Position numbers and translations under genes: made by a program. From Takakia lepidozioides (Eukaryota > Streptophyta > Takakiopsida > Takakiales > Takakiaceae): a stretch of DNA of 64,000 nucleotides. The stretch lies in assembly GCA_030704615.1 (NCBI GenBank), contig CM060731.1, positions 87,894,756 through 87,958,755 of the forward strand, given 5' to 3'. The notes below the pieces were generated by a model. The model was not told the origin of the DNA and did no database searches. It worked only from the letters and a program-made list of their open reading frames with translations. Position 1 is the first letter of the stretch, and each line of letters starts with the position of its first letter. This document shows, one piece after another, positions 11,367-21,858 of the stretch.

Positions 11367-12505
11367 GGGAATGCTTGCGCGCGAGCCTAGCCAGGCTCAC
11401 GCCACGTCAGCAAGGTTTCCTACATGCAGGACCTGATTCCGCGGAACTGTAGGCGACTACCACGCCCCAGATTTGCCAACTTTATTTTCCGAGAGGTCTC
11501 ATCCCTCATCCAAATCTTGGTCGGATGAGAAATCACGGGTGGTTTGTGGATGGTTTTTGTCCACGGCCATAGGATATTTCAGAGAGTACAATGTCATGTT
11601 GCGTAATGAAAACAAAGGAGAATGAGTTTGTTCTAACGAAGTTCCTTCCCCCCAATTCACATCCACTTTTCATTGATAGACGTTCTCCAGACAAACACCA
11701 GGAAATCCCTAAAGCGTCTTTGCGGTTTATGAAAAAACATGGTGCAGAACAAGTTGGCAAGACTTGCAATGCAAGACACGAAACGAAGAACAACAGGACC
11801 AGCAACCATACAAAATGCAAAAAACATCCTTAAAAAAAGATGCTTTCATTTCTCAAATCAAGGTTGCGTCAACGCAAGGTTGATTTGCATCACCCTCCCA
11901 CAAAAAAATAAAAAAATAAAAAATAAAAAATAAAAATAAAAATCATTTCTCAAATCAAGGTTGCGTAAACGCAAGGTTGATTTGCATCACCCCCCAGGGC
12001 AAAACAATCTTCAAAAAATGATGCTTTCATTTCTCAAATCAAGGTTGCGTCAACGCAAGGTTGATTTGCATCACCCCCTATGGAGAATAAAATAAAATAA
12101 TATAATATGTCTGTCGGTGTATGTCACGTCATCAATCGTGTTCTGCGTGCCTCTACCATTTGTTGCATTCATTCCTCAAACTCATTTGTTCATTTGCGAA
12201 CACATCAAGTCACATTCAAATGAACATTCTCGGAAATCAACCTCGTGTTAATACAAGGTTGATTTCGAGAACTTGAAATCAATCTTGTGTTAACACAAGG
12301 TTGATCTCTGCGGACGCCCTAAACCCTTAACCCATCTCACCTTCAGATGGTGAAATCCCACAATTATAGGTTCCACGGTTATAGGCCCACCATCTTTGTT
12401 ATGACGTGGCACAACCTTGGGTGGGCTCACGCCACATCAGCACCAGCGCCACGTTAGCGCTGTGAGCGTACGCTCACACGCCAGGCTCACGCGGTAGCGT
12501 CGTTG
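11367..12505. mobile_element. Non-autonomous MULE (about 1.14 kb)
   Basis: The element is bounded by the exact 11-bp duplication. Its left end GGGAATGCTTGCGCGCGAGC continues into AGCCAGGCTCACGCCACGTC and matches, in reverse complement, the right end of the MULE at 55,667. Its right end (AGGCTCACGCGGTAGCGTCG) matches the right end of the MULE at 34,441. The two ends are degenerate inverted repeats of each other (about 15 of 20 bases over the best part). Inside are two groups of imperfect palindromes (11,852-12,082 and 12,235-12,306) and short open frames without a transposase domain. It depends on a transposase in trans and is inserted in the LINE region. Confidence 0.8.
11845..12306. repeat. 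Subterminal palindrome array of the non-autonomous MULE
   Basis: Three copies of a 55-bp unit centred on AAGGTTGCGTCAACGCAAGG (about 11,855, 11,952, 12,038) are followed by two related palindromes near 12,235 and 12,280 (AACCTCGTGTTAATACAAGG and a variant). The arms pair as stems with short loops. The second group is shared with the MULE at 34.07-34.23 kb. Confidence 0.75.
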
Positions 12506-12516
12506 GAAGCTACCCT
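12506..12516 (+). repeat. Target site duplication, right copy
   Basis: Exact copy of the 11 bases at 11,356-11,366. The C-rich LINE-type sequence resumes immediately after it. Confidence 0.8.
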
Positions 12517-12984
12517 AGTTGCCAGGGCCTACCTCCCCAAGCGACTTATGCCACATACCACCGAATGGAGCTACTGTGCTGCTTCCGAGCAACCGCCCAC
12601 CAGTTAAAACTTTCACCACGTGGGCGCTTGGGCTAAAGGAGATGCTACCCCGCCGAGCCCCACTGCAAAGCACCTCCATTACTATTGGGGTCCAGGAACA
12701 GATTGACGAAACTACCCCTGGCACCACCACCACCACCAACAACGTCTTGCCCGCTTGCTCCTACTCTCACTGAGTTCCCTCCAAATGGTGGGTCTGTATT
12801 TTCCATGAGCGATGAGAAGACCAGCCATGAGCCATGAGCAGAGTTTTCGAGCCTACACCGAAGCAAACCCGAAGCCAGATTCTAGGTTCGGAATAGGCTC
12901 GGGATATGAGCAAAACTGAAGGACCAAAGTTATATCTCTAAAGATGACTAAATGTACGGTATTAGAAGGTACACCACCTATACC

Positions 12985-13325
12985 CGTGCGGGCAAAACGG
13001 AAAATGGGCAGTCGGAAGTCTGTGCCGACTTCTCAAAAAAACAAAAAAAAAAAACTGAAAAATGGGCAACCGGAAGTTTGTGCCGACTTCAAAAAATAAA
13101 AATAAAAATAAAAATAATTGGAAATGGGCATCCGGAAGACTGTGCCGACTTCTCCAAAAAAGTAAAAATAAAAATAAAAATAAAAATAAAATAAAAATCC
13201 GGAAAATGGGCAGCCGGAAGTCTGTGCCAACTTCTCAAAAACAAAAAACAAAAAACGGAAAATAGGCTAAAAAAACGAAAAATGAGCCAAAAAAAATGGA
13301 AAATGGGCAGCCGGAAATGGAATCC
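12985..13325. repeat. Array of GGAAGTC hairpins with A-rich spacers
   Basis: Four units start at about 13,001, 13,060, 13,124 and 13,203, with a partial unit near 13,300. Each reads AAATGGGCA-CCGGAAGTCTGTGCCGACTTC, so that GAAGTC pairs with GACTTC across a short loop. Spacers are A-rich (AAAAATAAAAATAAAA types) of 20-40 bp. Frames across it are low-complexity Lys/Asn peptides and are not called. Confidence 0.75.
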
Positions 13326-13329
13326 CGGA

Positions 13330-13785
13330 AGTCTTCACATGGCCAGGTTGGACCACGGTTATAGAAGAAACACCTATTCCCGGGGTTGCCCCAACTCGTT
13401 TGCAAGAGCAAAGATGCTTTCTAAGTCGGCATCGACGCCCAAAATATGGGGAAATCCCGAACCTAGCTTTGCATCGGCGAACCTAACTTGATTGTCCTGT
13501 GATGAGGGGAAATCGTGCAAACAGCTTCACATGGTCGGAAACCCGAGAATATTCCAATAAATATGCAAAAAAATTATATTATGGGTTTTGCTCATGCTTT
13601 TTTGTGCTCACTGCGCACAGAAAAACAACCCCCCAAATGGTTTTGTCTAGACACCAAGGGTCACGACCCTCTAGCTCCCTCTCTGCTGATGTCAAAAAGC
13701 TCACTACTCTTTGTTTTCAGTCACTATGCTAATTGCCATGATATTTTTTGTGCTTCATAACATATCCTCACTATGGCCTTGCCAT
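13330..13785. other. Non-coding stretch, no gene recognised
   Basis: Unlike its C-rich neighbours this stretch has mixed composition and probably belongs, with the hairpin array before it, to an insertion in the LINE region. No domain, RNA or clear terminal repeat was found. Confidence 0.35.
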
Positions 13786-14219
13786 CTTGCCTCACCCGGG
13801 ATCTTCCCCACTCACCATGGTTGCACTATCCCTCAGCTCGTCTCTCAATACTCACCTTGCACATCTGATAAACCGAAATCATACACTCATCTAGCCTCAC
13901 GTAATCAATCAAGCTCCCACACCCACGTAGGGTGCCACTCGCACTGCTCAACGAGACTGCAGACTCCACCCCGCCAGCCTGCGCGGGCCTCACTTGTGCG
14001 CGACTCGCACGACGCCGCCCGGCAGCATGCAGGCTCCCAGCCAACCACTGTCCAATCCTTGATACCTAATGGCTCTGACCCGCTTATACCATACCTATAC
14101 GCGACACCTGGCCGCCCTTACCCCGGATCTCAAACAATGAATCAGGGTTTTCCAATATACCCATACCACTAATACACAGCCACCTAATTTCCTCTGCTAC
14201 ATACCCAATATATAATTTG

Positions 14220-14900
14220 CAGGATATTTACCCAACGCAAACACTATCATTACATCCCACCCCCTTTGCCTTCATCCATCATCATAGCTCCAGGTGCACC
14301 AAAACTCTATCACCTACTTTCATTCACCAAAACATTAAATTATCCACCCCTATACTATACAACTATCATATTACCATTCTACCCAATCCTCCCTCAAACC
14401 TCCCTACTTACAGCTATGCCGCACCCAAAATTTCTACCTGCTTCACTCTAACCTCTCCAAATTCTAACTATTTCAAGGGCACCATACCAAATGTTCACAT
14501 AAAAAACTTATATGCGTCCCCCCAGGATATACCGGATATCCTCTACTACCACCACCGCCTTATCAAAATATCCCTAGCCCACCCAATATTCTATAACTAC
14601 CACACTGTCATTCTACCCACTATCGACTATACCATACTACTACTCACTTGTAGCTATACCACACCCAAAGTCTCTATATCTGCCAATCTACCCAACTATA
14701 ACTCCCATACCACCTATACCCTAACCCCACCACAATTCAAACATAATATGGTTACCATACCAATCACCCCCTTAATTTCTACTTATACCAATCTACCCAG
14801 CTATAACCCCCGCAACAACAATATCCTAACCCCGCCAAATTCTAAATATACCATGGCTGGCATATCAAGCACTACCTAAGTAAAATACTTACATACTACC
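14220..14900. repeat. Degenerate C-rich tandem repeat
   Basis: Segments like CCAATCTACCCAACTATAAC, followed by CCTAACCCC-CAAATTCTAA, recur about every 110-150 bp (around 14,450, 14,690, 14,785). G is almost absent from the plus strand. The long plus frame here (220 codons) is a by-product of this composition. Confidence 0.45.
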
Positions 14901-14933
14901 CCGCCATATGTACATTATCCCATCCACCAACTC

Positions 14934-16770
14934 ATGAGATTAACCCCAGCCTCCCTTGTTCATACATATCGCCACCTATATGACCACTTCGCCCCCTTCC
15001 TCCCCACACTGGCCACCGATAACCAACTCCCCAAACAGACTGCCAGGCACTCCTTCTCCACCTTCGGACTGCCCACCCACCCTCACCCAGCACTCTCCAA
15101 GGCTATTATAAAACTCCATACCTACCCAGCACAGCGCCTCCTCTTCTCCCTCATCGTCACCATCTCCCCACTACCCAAAGAATGTGACACCTACTTAGCC
15201 ACACAGTCCGACTCTCAAATCATCTCCACTTTACAGGATTTACAATCTCTTCCCCCACATCCTAACAACTATTTAGCCCCACCGCACTGCTTAGCAGACC
15301 TACTCACCTCGCTCAATCTGCTACAATCACACCCAGGTGTTCTATACAAGAAGTTGGTGACCACCTCGCTACCCTCACGGCCGCCACGCACCAAGACCAC
15401 CAAGACATCCGATAAATTTCCCTTTCTCTCTGGAAAGATTCTCCTGGCTACCCTTAACACCGTTACCCCCCTTCCTGCTTACCAACCCTCACGTGCTCCT
15501 ATACCAACGTTACCTTCTCCACCCCCAACCCAACCTCAATCTCCCACACCGGACTCCTCACCTAGTTATCCCCCTAACCCCCCTGACATATGCTCACACA
15601 CTCTTACCATCACTACCTGGAACGTCGGCTCCCTAGCCTCAAGCATCCAAAGTTTACTTCACCTCCTCACAGACTCCATGCCTCCCCATGTTATTCTATT
15701 ACAAGAAACCAAAGTGCACACCAACAACTCCAACAGTTCTTACATCAACAAACTCCTGGCAGACTACTACCTCATGTACGGCACCCCACTAACTGTACCA
15801 CAATGCCTAAAACATCGGTCCGCCCCATAACACACTATCTCTAACGCTGTCTCCCACCCTGAACATCAACACTTCCACTGTATACTAGCCGGTGACTTCA
15901 ACCGAGACAGCTCCCTACTTGGACACACATTCAATGGCCTACACAAAGTTCAAACCCCCAACCTCACTCAACCACGATTGGGCTAAATTCATACAACAAC
16001 ATCAATTCTCCTACATCCCAACAGACCACCACTCCTCACGACAGGGTGGGCTCCACTATCATCTTTAAGCCTTAATTGACGGCTTTTACCTCAGGACACG
16101 CAACCAAATCCCTACGTACCTCATGAGCCACATCCACACTAACAGCTTATGTAACTCTGATCACTTCCCAGTATCCATCTCCCTTCCCTCATCCCTCATT
16201 CCCATCCGGCCGATCCCACTAGTCCCATCCCCCACCCCTCTTCCCCAAATCCTCTCCCTGCTTCCACAACGCAACATTGTTGCATTCCAAAATCACTTCC
16301 AGCCAACTGCCTCAATCCTCACGCTTAAACTCTCGCACATCCTTTCTGACACTAACCTATCGCACTCTCTCGAGGCCACTTGGTATGATGCTAAGCGCAT
16401 ACTATCATCCTTGGTACAAGAAATGCCAAAAAGTGTCACAGCCACAGGTTCTGCCCCCCACTGACATCCCTCAAACCACCCGTTCCAAACAAAATGGAGG
16501 GTACCTTACCAGATCACAAAAGCATGCTTGGAACTCCCACCTCAACATTTACCACACCATTCGTCGGGCCCCCACTATCGTACCCCACTTGTCACTACCC
16601 TCACTTTATAGTAACTGGAGGTCTGATCCCTGCATCACCAGCCTAAACACCCTCTCTGCCTGCCATGCCCTCATGCCCCCCCTGCAGACCCTGCCACCAT
16701 CCCCACTTGGATTGCTGCCCTATCCAAACTGGGCAGAGAATCCAAAAAAGCAGCCACTACAAGAAAAGGG
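14934..16770 (+). pseudogene. LINE ORF2 N-terminal part with APE-type endonuclease
   Basis: The endonuclease is recognisable by TITTWNVGSL (about 15,605), VILLQETK with the catalytic Glu (about 15,690), ILAGDFNRDS (15,882) and NSDHFPV with the catalytic Asp-His pair (about 16,150). These are the standard conserved blocks of non-LTR retrotransposon endonucleases that nick target DNA. The first three are in one frame, separated by a stop near 15,828; the last is in another frame, so a frameshift lies in between. A Pro/Ser/Thr-rich N-terminal region of about 220 residues precedes it. The typical spacer region runs to about 16,770, where a G run marks the break; no reverse transcriptase follows, so the element is truncated or interrupted. 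Confidence 0.7.
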
Positions 16771-16929
16771 GGGGGGGAGGCGACGCCGCAACCCGCTGGC
16801 TGGAGGCTTGGCACCTCCCGGGAGTGTTCATGTCAAATCCCCACCCTGTCTGGGGCCGCCCACGTACCGCCCGCCCCATCTCCGCACCCCCCTCCCCCCC
16901 CCCCCAACCAACTTCCGCACCTCCCTCTC

Positions 16930-17600
16930 ACTGCTCCCGTTTAGCTCCCCTTGGAAGCTGCGCTGTTCGCGCCCCTCTACGCCCCTGTTTCCGCTCCCCA
17001 CTCTCTGCTCCTTTATGTCTCTGCTCCCCGCTCCCCTGTTGTCTCTGCTCCCCTGTTTCCATTCCCCGGTGTTTTTGCTCCCACATTGCGCTCCCCGGTC
17101 CCTCCGCTCCCCTATTTGCGCTCCCTTGTTGTGCTCCTTTGTTTCACTCCCCTGCCCAATGCCTCTGCTCCCCGTTGCGCTGCACCCCGCACTCTTTGTT
17201 CCTTTGTTTTGCTCCCCGTTCCCCTGTTAGGCCCCTACCCCGTTGCTCTCCGTTCCCATCATTCACTCCCCCATGTCTCTGGTCCCCTGTCTTCGCTCCC
17301 CCGTGGCGTTCTTCGCTCCCCTATTGTGCTCCCCCATATCTCTGTTCCCATGTTTCGCTCCCCTCGCGGCCCTCTCCGCTCTCCTGCTTGTGCTCCCCTG
17401 TTTTGCTCCCCCCGCGGCCCTCTCTGCTCCCCTGCTTGAGCTCCCCCGTGTATGTGTTCCCCTGTCCCACCCCCCCCCCCCCCCCCCTCGGCGCTCTCCA
17501 CTTCCCTCTGTTTCGCTCCCCTGTTGCACTCCCCCGTGTCTCTGCTCCCTTGCTTGAGCTCCCCCGTGTCTCTGCTCTGCTCTGCTCCCCTGCTTTGTCT
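16930..17600. repeat. GCTCCCCTGTTTC-type minisatellite
   Basis: Dozens of degenerate units of about 12-22 bp built on GCTCCCCTGTTTC / GCTCCCCCGTGTCTCT. All frames stay open over long distances (up to about 300 codons) only because the units contain no stop; the peptides are Pro/Ser/Leu/Cys repeats. I do not call a protein. Confidence 0.8.
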
Positions 17601-17779
17601 TGTTAGATGTGATTGACATTGGCAACTCTCGTGCTCCCGTGTTTCCGCTACATCGGGCCGTTGTGGTCTGGTCTATGCTCCCCTGTCCTTTGAGTCCCCG
17701 ACAGGACGTGCCCGTTCGTGCAAACAGTCACATTTAGTATCTGGCGGCGTCAGTCGACATGCGTCGCATTTCGCACGTC

Positions 17780-18015
17780 ATCCTCTGTTCATGCTCCTCC
17801 GCCCACTTATCAATCGCTCCCATGTTGTCGTGTGCCATCTCGCCCCCCCCTGCTTTTCTTTGCTTGCTCTCATGTTTTCTCCCGTGCACCTCACTTTTCT
17901 GCTTGCTCCTTGCTTTGCTCCTCTGTCTGCGACTCTACTTGCTCCTCGCGGAGCTCTTCTGTTTGCTCTGATTGCTCCTCGCTTTTCTCTTCTGTTTGCT
18001 CCTCTACTCCTTCTT
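17780..18015. repeat. GCTCCT/CTTGCTCC minisatellite, second block
   Basis: A diverged version of the same pyrimidine-rich unit (TTGCTCCTCGC, TTGCTCCTCT) leading up to the BED-finger fragment. Confidence 0.55.
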
Positions 18016-18020
18016 TCAAC

Positions 18021-18335
18021 ATGGCCCGATCCAAGATGCAAGCTTCGAAGAGTGGCGCCTTGGAGCATACACCTCCAGTCCTGGGAATGAGAATATATTT
18101 GCACGTCAAAAAAAGGAGAACATAACCCATATTGGTATGATCCGGATGAGTATGATGAGATGATTGCGGAGGTTGCACCGGAACTGAGGGCAGTTGGTAA
18201 GGGCAGTGGAACAACGCGCGATCCTTATATCTGCAAATTTTGTGGTTGCATTAAAAGGGACTAGATGCGGTTGAAACCACATTTAGTTGACGGGGAGGGT
18301 TGCCCACTTGCACCAGAGTGCCTCATGTGCCCCCC
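18021..18335 (+). pseudogene. BED-type zinc-finger fragment (hAT-like N-terminus)
   Basis: A short plus-strand open stretch starts near the ATG at 18,021 and, after a frame change, reads WYDPDEYDEMIAEVAPELRA, then YICKFCGCIKRD, a stop, and MRLKPHLVDGEGCP. The pattern Cys-x2-Cys, Leu-x-x-His-Leu and a following Cys-Pro is that of BED fingers found at the N-terminus of hAT transposases. The gene is interrupted upstream and downstream by the CTCCCC minisatellite. Confidence 0.5.
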
Positions 18336-18640
18336 TGTATTCGTGCTCTGTTACGTTCTGTTCCGCTTGCCTGTTGCCCCTGTGGCCCCCTATTTCGCTC
18401 CCTTCTGCCTTCTCTGCAATGTTGTTCTGCTCCCCTGTTACTCCTGTGCTCCCCTGCTTGGTGGTCTATGCTCCCCTATCTTGGCCGTCGGTGCAAGCCT
18501 ACCCTGGTCCCTGTTGCTCATTTGGTCTCCTGTTTCGCTAAACCCTCTGCCTCTTGTGCTCCCCTGTGTTCGTCATCTGTCTTATGTTTGCTCCTCTCCC
18601 CTTCCCTGTTGTGCTCCCCTGTTTACTCATTTGAAGGTCG
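18335..18640. repeat. GCTCCCCTGTT minisatellite, third block
   Basis: Continuation of the pyrimidine-rich units (TGCTCCCCTGTTACTCC, GTGCTCCCCTGCTTGG) between the BED fragment and the next exon-like stretch. Confidence 0.6.
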
Positions 18641-18652
18641 GACATGTGTAGA

Positions 18653-19043
18653 TTAAAAGAAAAAATTCAGAAGGTGTTGGATACGAAAAGCAAGACAACC
18701 ATTCACTTCTTCGGGCTGGACAGTCATATGAGATGCAGTCTTGGGGATTGGGACTGGGAAGCCATGGGAGCGTGTCATGGCTTCTCCTCCGAGATGGTGA
18801 TGGCGTACTGCCGGTTCGTGGAATTCACTAATGCGGAACACGAGATGATTGATAACTGCCTCATTGTTTCCCAGGTGGGCTTTTTGGGCAGGGATCTACC
18901 CACATGTAGAAGGGATCCTGAAGAAGGACCCAAAAGTGCTCGAGATGTTACAGCATGGAGTACAGGACCACATCATACGGGCCATCACAGAAGCCAACAA
19001 AGATCTAGATAAACTGACATACATCATGCCGTTGTGTTCTAGG
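18653..19043 (+). CDS. Exon-like fragment of unknown gene
   Basis: The stretch follows an acceptor-like CATGTGTAG and ends at a strong donor, TTCTAG followed by GTAAGCCC. It reads LKEKIQKVLDTKSKTTIHFF and DWDWEAMGACHGFSSEMVM with normal composition. After a probable 1-nt shift at a G/T run near 18,885 it continues as ILKKDPKVLEMLQHGVQDH to the donor. The family is not recognised. It may belong with the BED fragment upstream as part of a hAT-like gene. Confidence 0.35.
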
Positions 19044-19179
19044 TAAGCCCAATGTATTTATGTACATTTGTCAATTCTATCTCCGCGCATCACTACTACA
19101 GTGTTTTGGGGGGGGGGGTTAGCGACACCCCGGCAACAGCCCCACGACGTTATTTCCGAAAAAAACTACTCTACCGCAC

Positions 19180-19600
19180 AGGGGCGCGCCGGGGAGAACG
19201 TGCAACATCGCTCCCAAAATGACGCAATTTAGCAATGTTGGGGGGTCGTAATGTCCCCCCCCCGATCTGACCTGCGACGCCATTGCATTGCAATCCATAG
19301 TGACTCAAGACCAGGTCAGCGTCGTTACATTGCGACGCCGGGGGGTCGGCCACCCCTTGTGTCCCCGCTGCGACCTCAGGATGTTGCAGCGGCGATGCCG
19401 TGGCGTCACTGCGGGGTCGCTGCATGGGGTATCGCGGCCATGCAGCGGGCGACATAGCAGACGACGTAGCGGGCAACGCCTCGGGTCGGCAAAGCATCGT
19501 TGTGCCCGCCAGTTGCGACCCCCAGGGGTCGCAGCGGCGTCGCAGTGATCCATGGGGCGTCGCAAGGGCTGGTGGGGCAAAAGGCCGGTCGCGCTAGGGT
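19180..19600. repeat. GC-rich CGACGCC palindromic stretch
   Basis: Short motifs GCGACGCC, GGGGTCGC and CGTCGC recur in both orientations about every 20-40 bp, giving many possible stems. It resembles the array at 41.35-41.62 kb but is less regular. Several frames are open and lack any domain. Confidence 0.45.
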
Positions 19601-19831
19601 GGCCTGGGATTTGGGGTAGGGTTTTTTATTTTTTATTTTATGTTTTGGATCATTTGTTCTCCTCTTTCATTTGGTGCCGGGGTTGTTGATGCTTGCAATG
19701 TGTACTCTAATCTACATATCCCATCAGTACACATTTGCAACATCCACACGTCAAGGATATGAATGAGATGACAAGCGAAAAAATATATATATAACTGAAG
19801 TACTTGAAGTAGCTGAAGTGAATCTGCATCT

Positions 19832-20275
19832 ATGTCTCCAACATCCCATCGTCCCTCACAAGTCATCGGGCTTCACTCATCCAAGGACTCATCCGAGGAC
19901 TGCGAGCTACCCTCCAATTTGGAGGATGATGACCCTGAGTCTGCCAGGTTATCATCCTCCGCAAAACCCCCTAATCGTGCGTCTTTCCCACCCCACGGAC
20001 CCACTGAATTATTTATCCCCATGCTCCCCCCTACAGATGCACTATCCCCGGTTATCAGTGTCCGTCCGTCAGCGTCACGTCATGTCAGACCTGACGCTGA
20101 CGGGACCTCCGTCACGTCAGGTTCGGGGAATATTCTGGTAAAAATAGTACCAGGTAAAATACTGCCACTTAAGCAGCCACGTCGCCGACACGGTGGCGGT
20201 GGCAAATACATTTTGAAAATTAACAAAATGAACGCGACCGCCAATTATGGCGGTCGCTTTGTTTTTCAAAATTAA
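19832..20275 (+). CDS. Hypothetical ORF, 147 codons, overlapping hairpin array
   Basis: Starts with an ATG and encodes an acidic, Ser/Pro-rich protein (SSEDCELPSNLEDDDPESAR) whose last 40 residues come from the beginning of the GCGACCGCC hairpin array. No known domain. The low-complexity N-terminus resembles disordered N-termini of transposase genes, but this is only an impression. Confidence 0.25.
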   Translation: MSPTSHRPSQVIGLHSSKDSSEDCELPSNLEDDDPESARLSSSAKPPNRASFPPHGPTELFIPMLPPTDALSPVISVRPSASRHVRPDADGTSVTSGSGNILVKIVPGKILPLKQPRRRHGGGGKYILKINKMNATANYGGRFVFQN

Positions 20276-20365
20276 AAAAGAAATAGCGACCGCCGTATTG
20301 GCGGTCGCTTCAATTTATATATTTTTTAAAGCAAGATTGGCGGTCGCACTGGCAATCGCTTTATT
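20228..20365. repeat. Short array of GCGACCGCC hairpins
   Basis: Two complete hairpins, GCGACCGCC-5 nt-GGCGGTCGC at about 20,233 and GCGACCGCC-GTATT-GGCGGTCGC at about 20,286, are followed by a decayed third at 20,335. Spacers are A/T-rich. The motif is the same as in the large array at 39.1-39.9 kb. Confidence 0.85.
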
Positions 20366-20821
20366 TGCTGATGGAGCATTTTGACCTGGTAGCCTTGTCT
20401 CATGCAGCGCAGCATGTGAATCTTACCCTGTCTTGAATCGTTGACAACTTTGCTTGTGGGTTTTTAGACTAGGGACTTTTTTGGCCTTAAAAGAGGATTG
20501 ATGGTGTAAGGATAAAGGGATCAGTGTCTGTTAGGCTCTAAGGAAGAGGAGGCCTGGTTTTTGAAAAAGAAGAGAGCCTGATATGGCAATGACAGGCCGT
20601 TTTCAGACCTGGATTTGATGTGGAATGGAGCATAGTGAGGTTCTATTTGCAAAACATGGCATTAGCCTCCTGGGAAACAGTGATGGTAAGCTCTAAAGAA
20701 CTCTGGCCAGTGATTAGTTACCTTATTTTGCCCTCTGAACAGCCACCTGCATTGTATAATTTATCTTGGCCAACTGGGCTTGATCTTGGGCACTCAAATT
20801 GTATGTGTGTCCATATCTGGA

Positions 20822-21600
20822 TGATGTGACAGGGCAGGCCTTTCTTCCATGCCAAATTGCCTTACTTGATGCATATCTTGGGGCAACTGTACATGATGAA
20901 GAATGAAGTCGCAGTCAGTCTTGTCATGCCCAAAGTGATCACTTGGTTGCATGTTCGGAGTCTGATTAACTGCAGGCTGGTCCAGCAAGATTCCTGTGTA
21001 CACAGGTCCTGAATCTGTACAATGACAGGCTGTTCTTACCTACCCAGAAGGCCTTGCACGATGCACGCCTTGGGGTACTTACATTTGGCCAAATGTGAAG
21101 CTGCAATATGGTTTGCCATGCCCAAGAAGTCTACTTGGTGGCATGCCCGAAGTGTAATTAATTGCAGGCTGGTCCTTCCAGTTGCCTGTGTGTACATTCC
21201 CTGAATGTGTTGTAGGACAGGTTGTTCTTACCTACCTTGCATAATGCTTGTCTTGGATCACTTCAAGGTACCTGTGTATACATATCTTGGATCTGTAATG
21301 TGGCAAGAAGTTCTTATATGCCCATGATATCTTGCATGGTGCATATCTTATGGATAACTATGGATGATATAATCTGAGGCTACAATCTGACTTATATTGT
21401 GCAAGAGGGTCACTTGGGTACATGACAGGAATCTGATTATGAATATACCCCGCCCTCCCGGTCCTTCAAGGTGCTTGTATGAACATACCTTGAATCTGTA
21501 GCAGGGCAGGCTGTTCTTACCTACCCAAGGAGCCTTGCATGGTGCATGTCTTGGGTTACTTACAGGAATTTGAACATGCTGCAGCAATCTGATTTTTCAG
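20822..21600. repeat. Degenerate tandem repeat, about 190-bp period
   Basis: A segment with GACAGGCTGTTCTTACCTACC, then TTGCA-GATGCA-GTCTTGGG, then GCAGGCTGGTCC, and CCTGTGTGTACA near the end, recurs from about 20,822, 21,022, 21,215 and 21,500. Some units are shortened. No coding function seen. Confidence 0.65.
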
Positions 21601-21838
21601 TACACAAGATGCTTGCTTATATGCTTGTCTTGTTGTCATGACATGTACATAAACAAACCCCGCCCTCCCACCCTGTTTTATCATGAATGATTGGGTGAAA
21701 TCAATTGGGAAGTCATGACAAGAATGGAAGTGTTAGATGGTGCCCTGTTTATGGGCTGTTTATGTCTTTAATTGACAATGACCCTACTGGGTCTTGTCCA
21801 TGTCTTGACATGACATGAGTATCTTCCCTCTCCCTCTC

Positions 21839-21858
21839 TCTTTTTAACTTTTTCTGCA
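21839..21858 (+). repeat. LINE target site duplication, left copy
   Basis: TCTTTTTAACTTTTTCTGCA is repeated exactly at 22,575-22,594, on either side of the LINE fragment. Confidence 0.85.

Noticed and set aside
13033-13265. Lys/Asn- and Phe/Tyr-rich ORFs
   Set aside because: They are translations of the GGAAGTC hairpin array and its A-rich spacers.
14217-14879. 220-codon ORF as a real protein
   Set aside because: It coincides with a C-rich degenerate tandem repeat and has Thr/Tyr/Pro-repeat composition.
16665-17606. 300-codon plus-strand ORFs rich in Pro/Ser/Cys
   Set aside because: They are read-through of the GCTCCCC minisatellite, which lacks stops in every frame.
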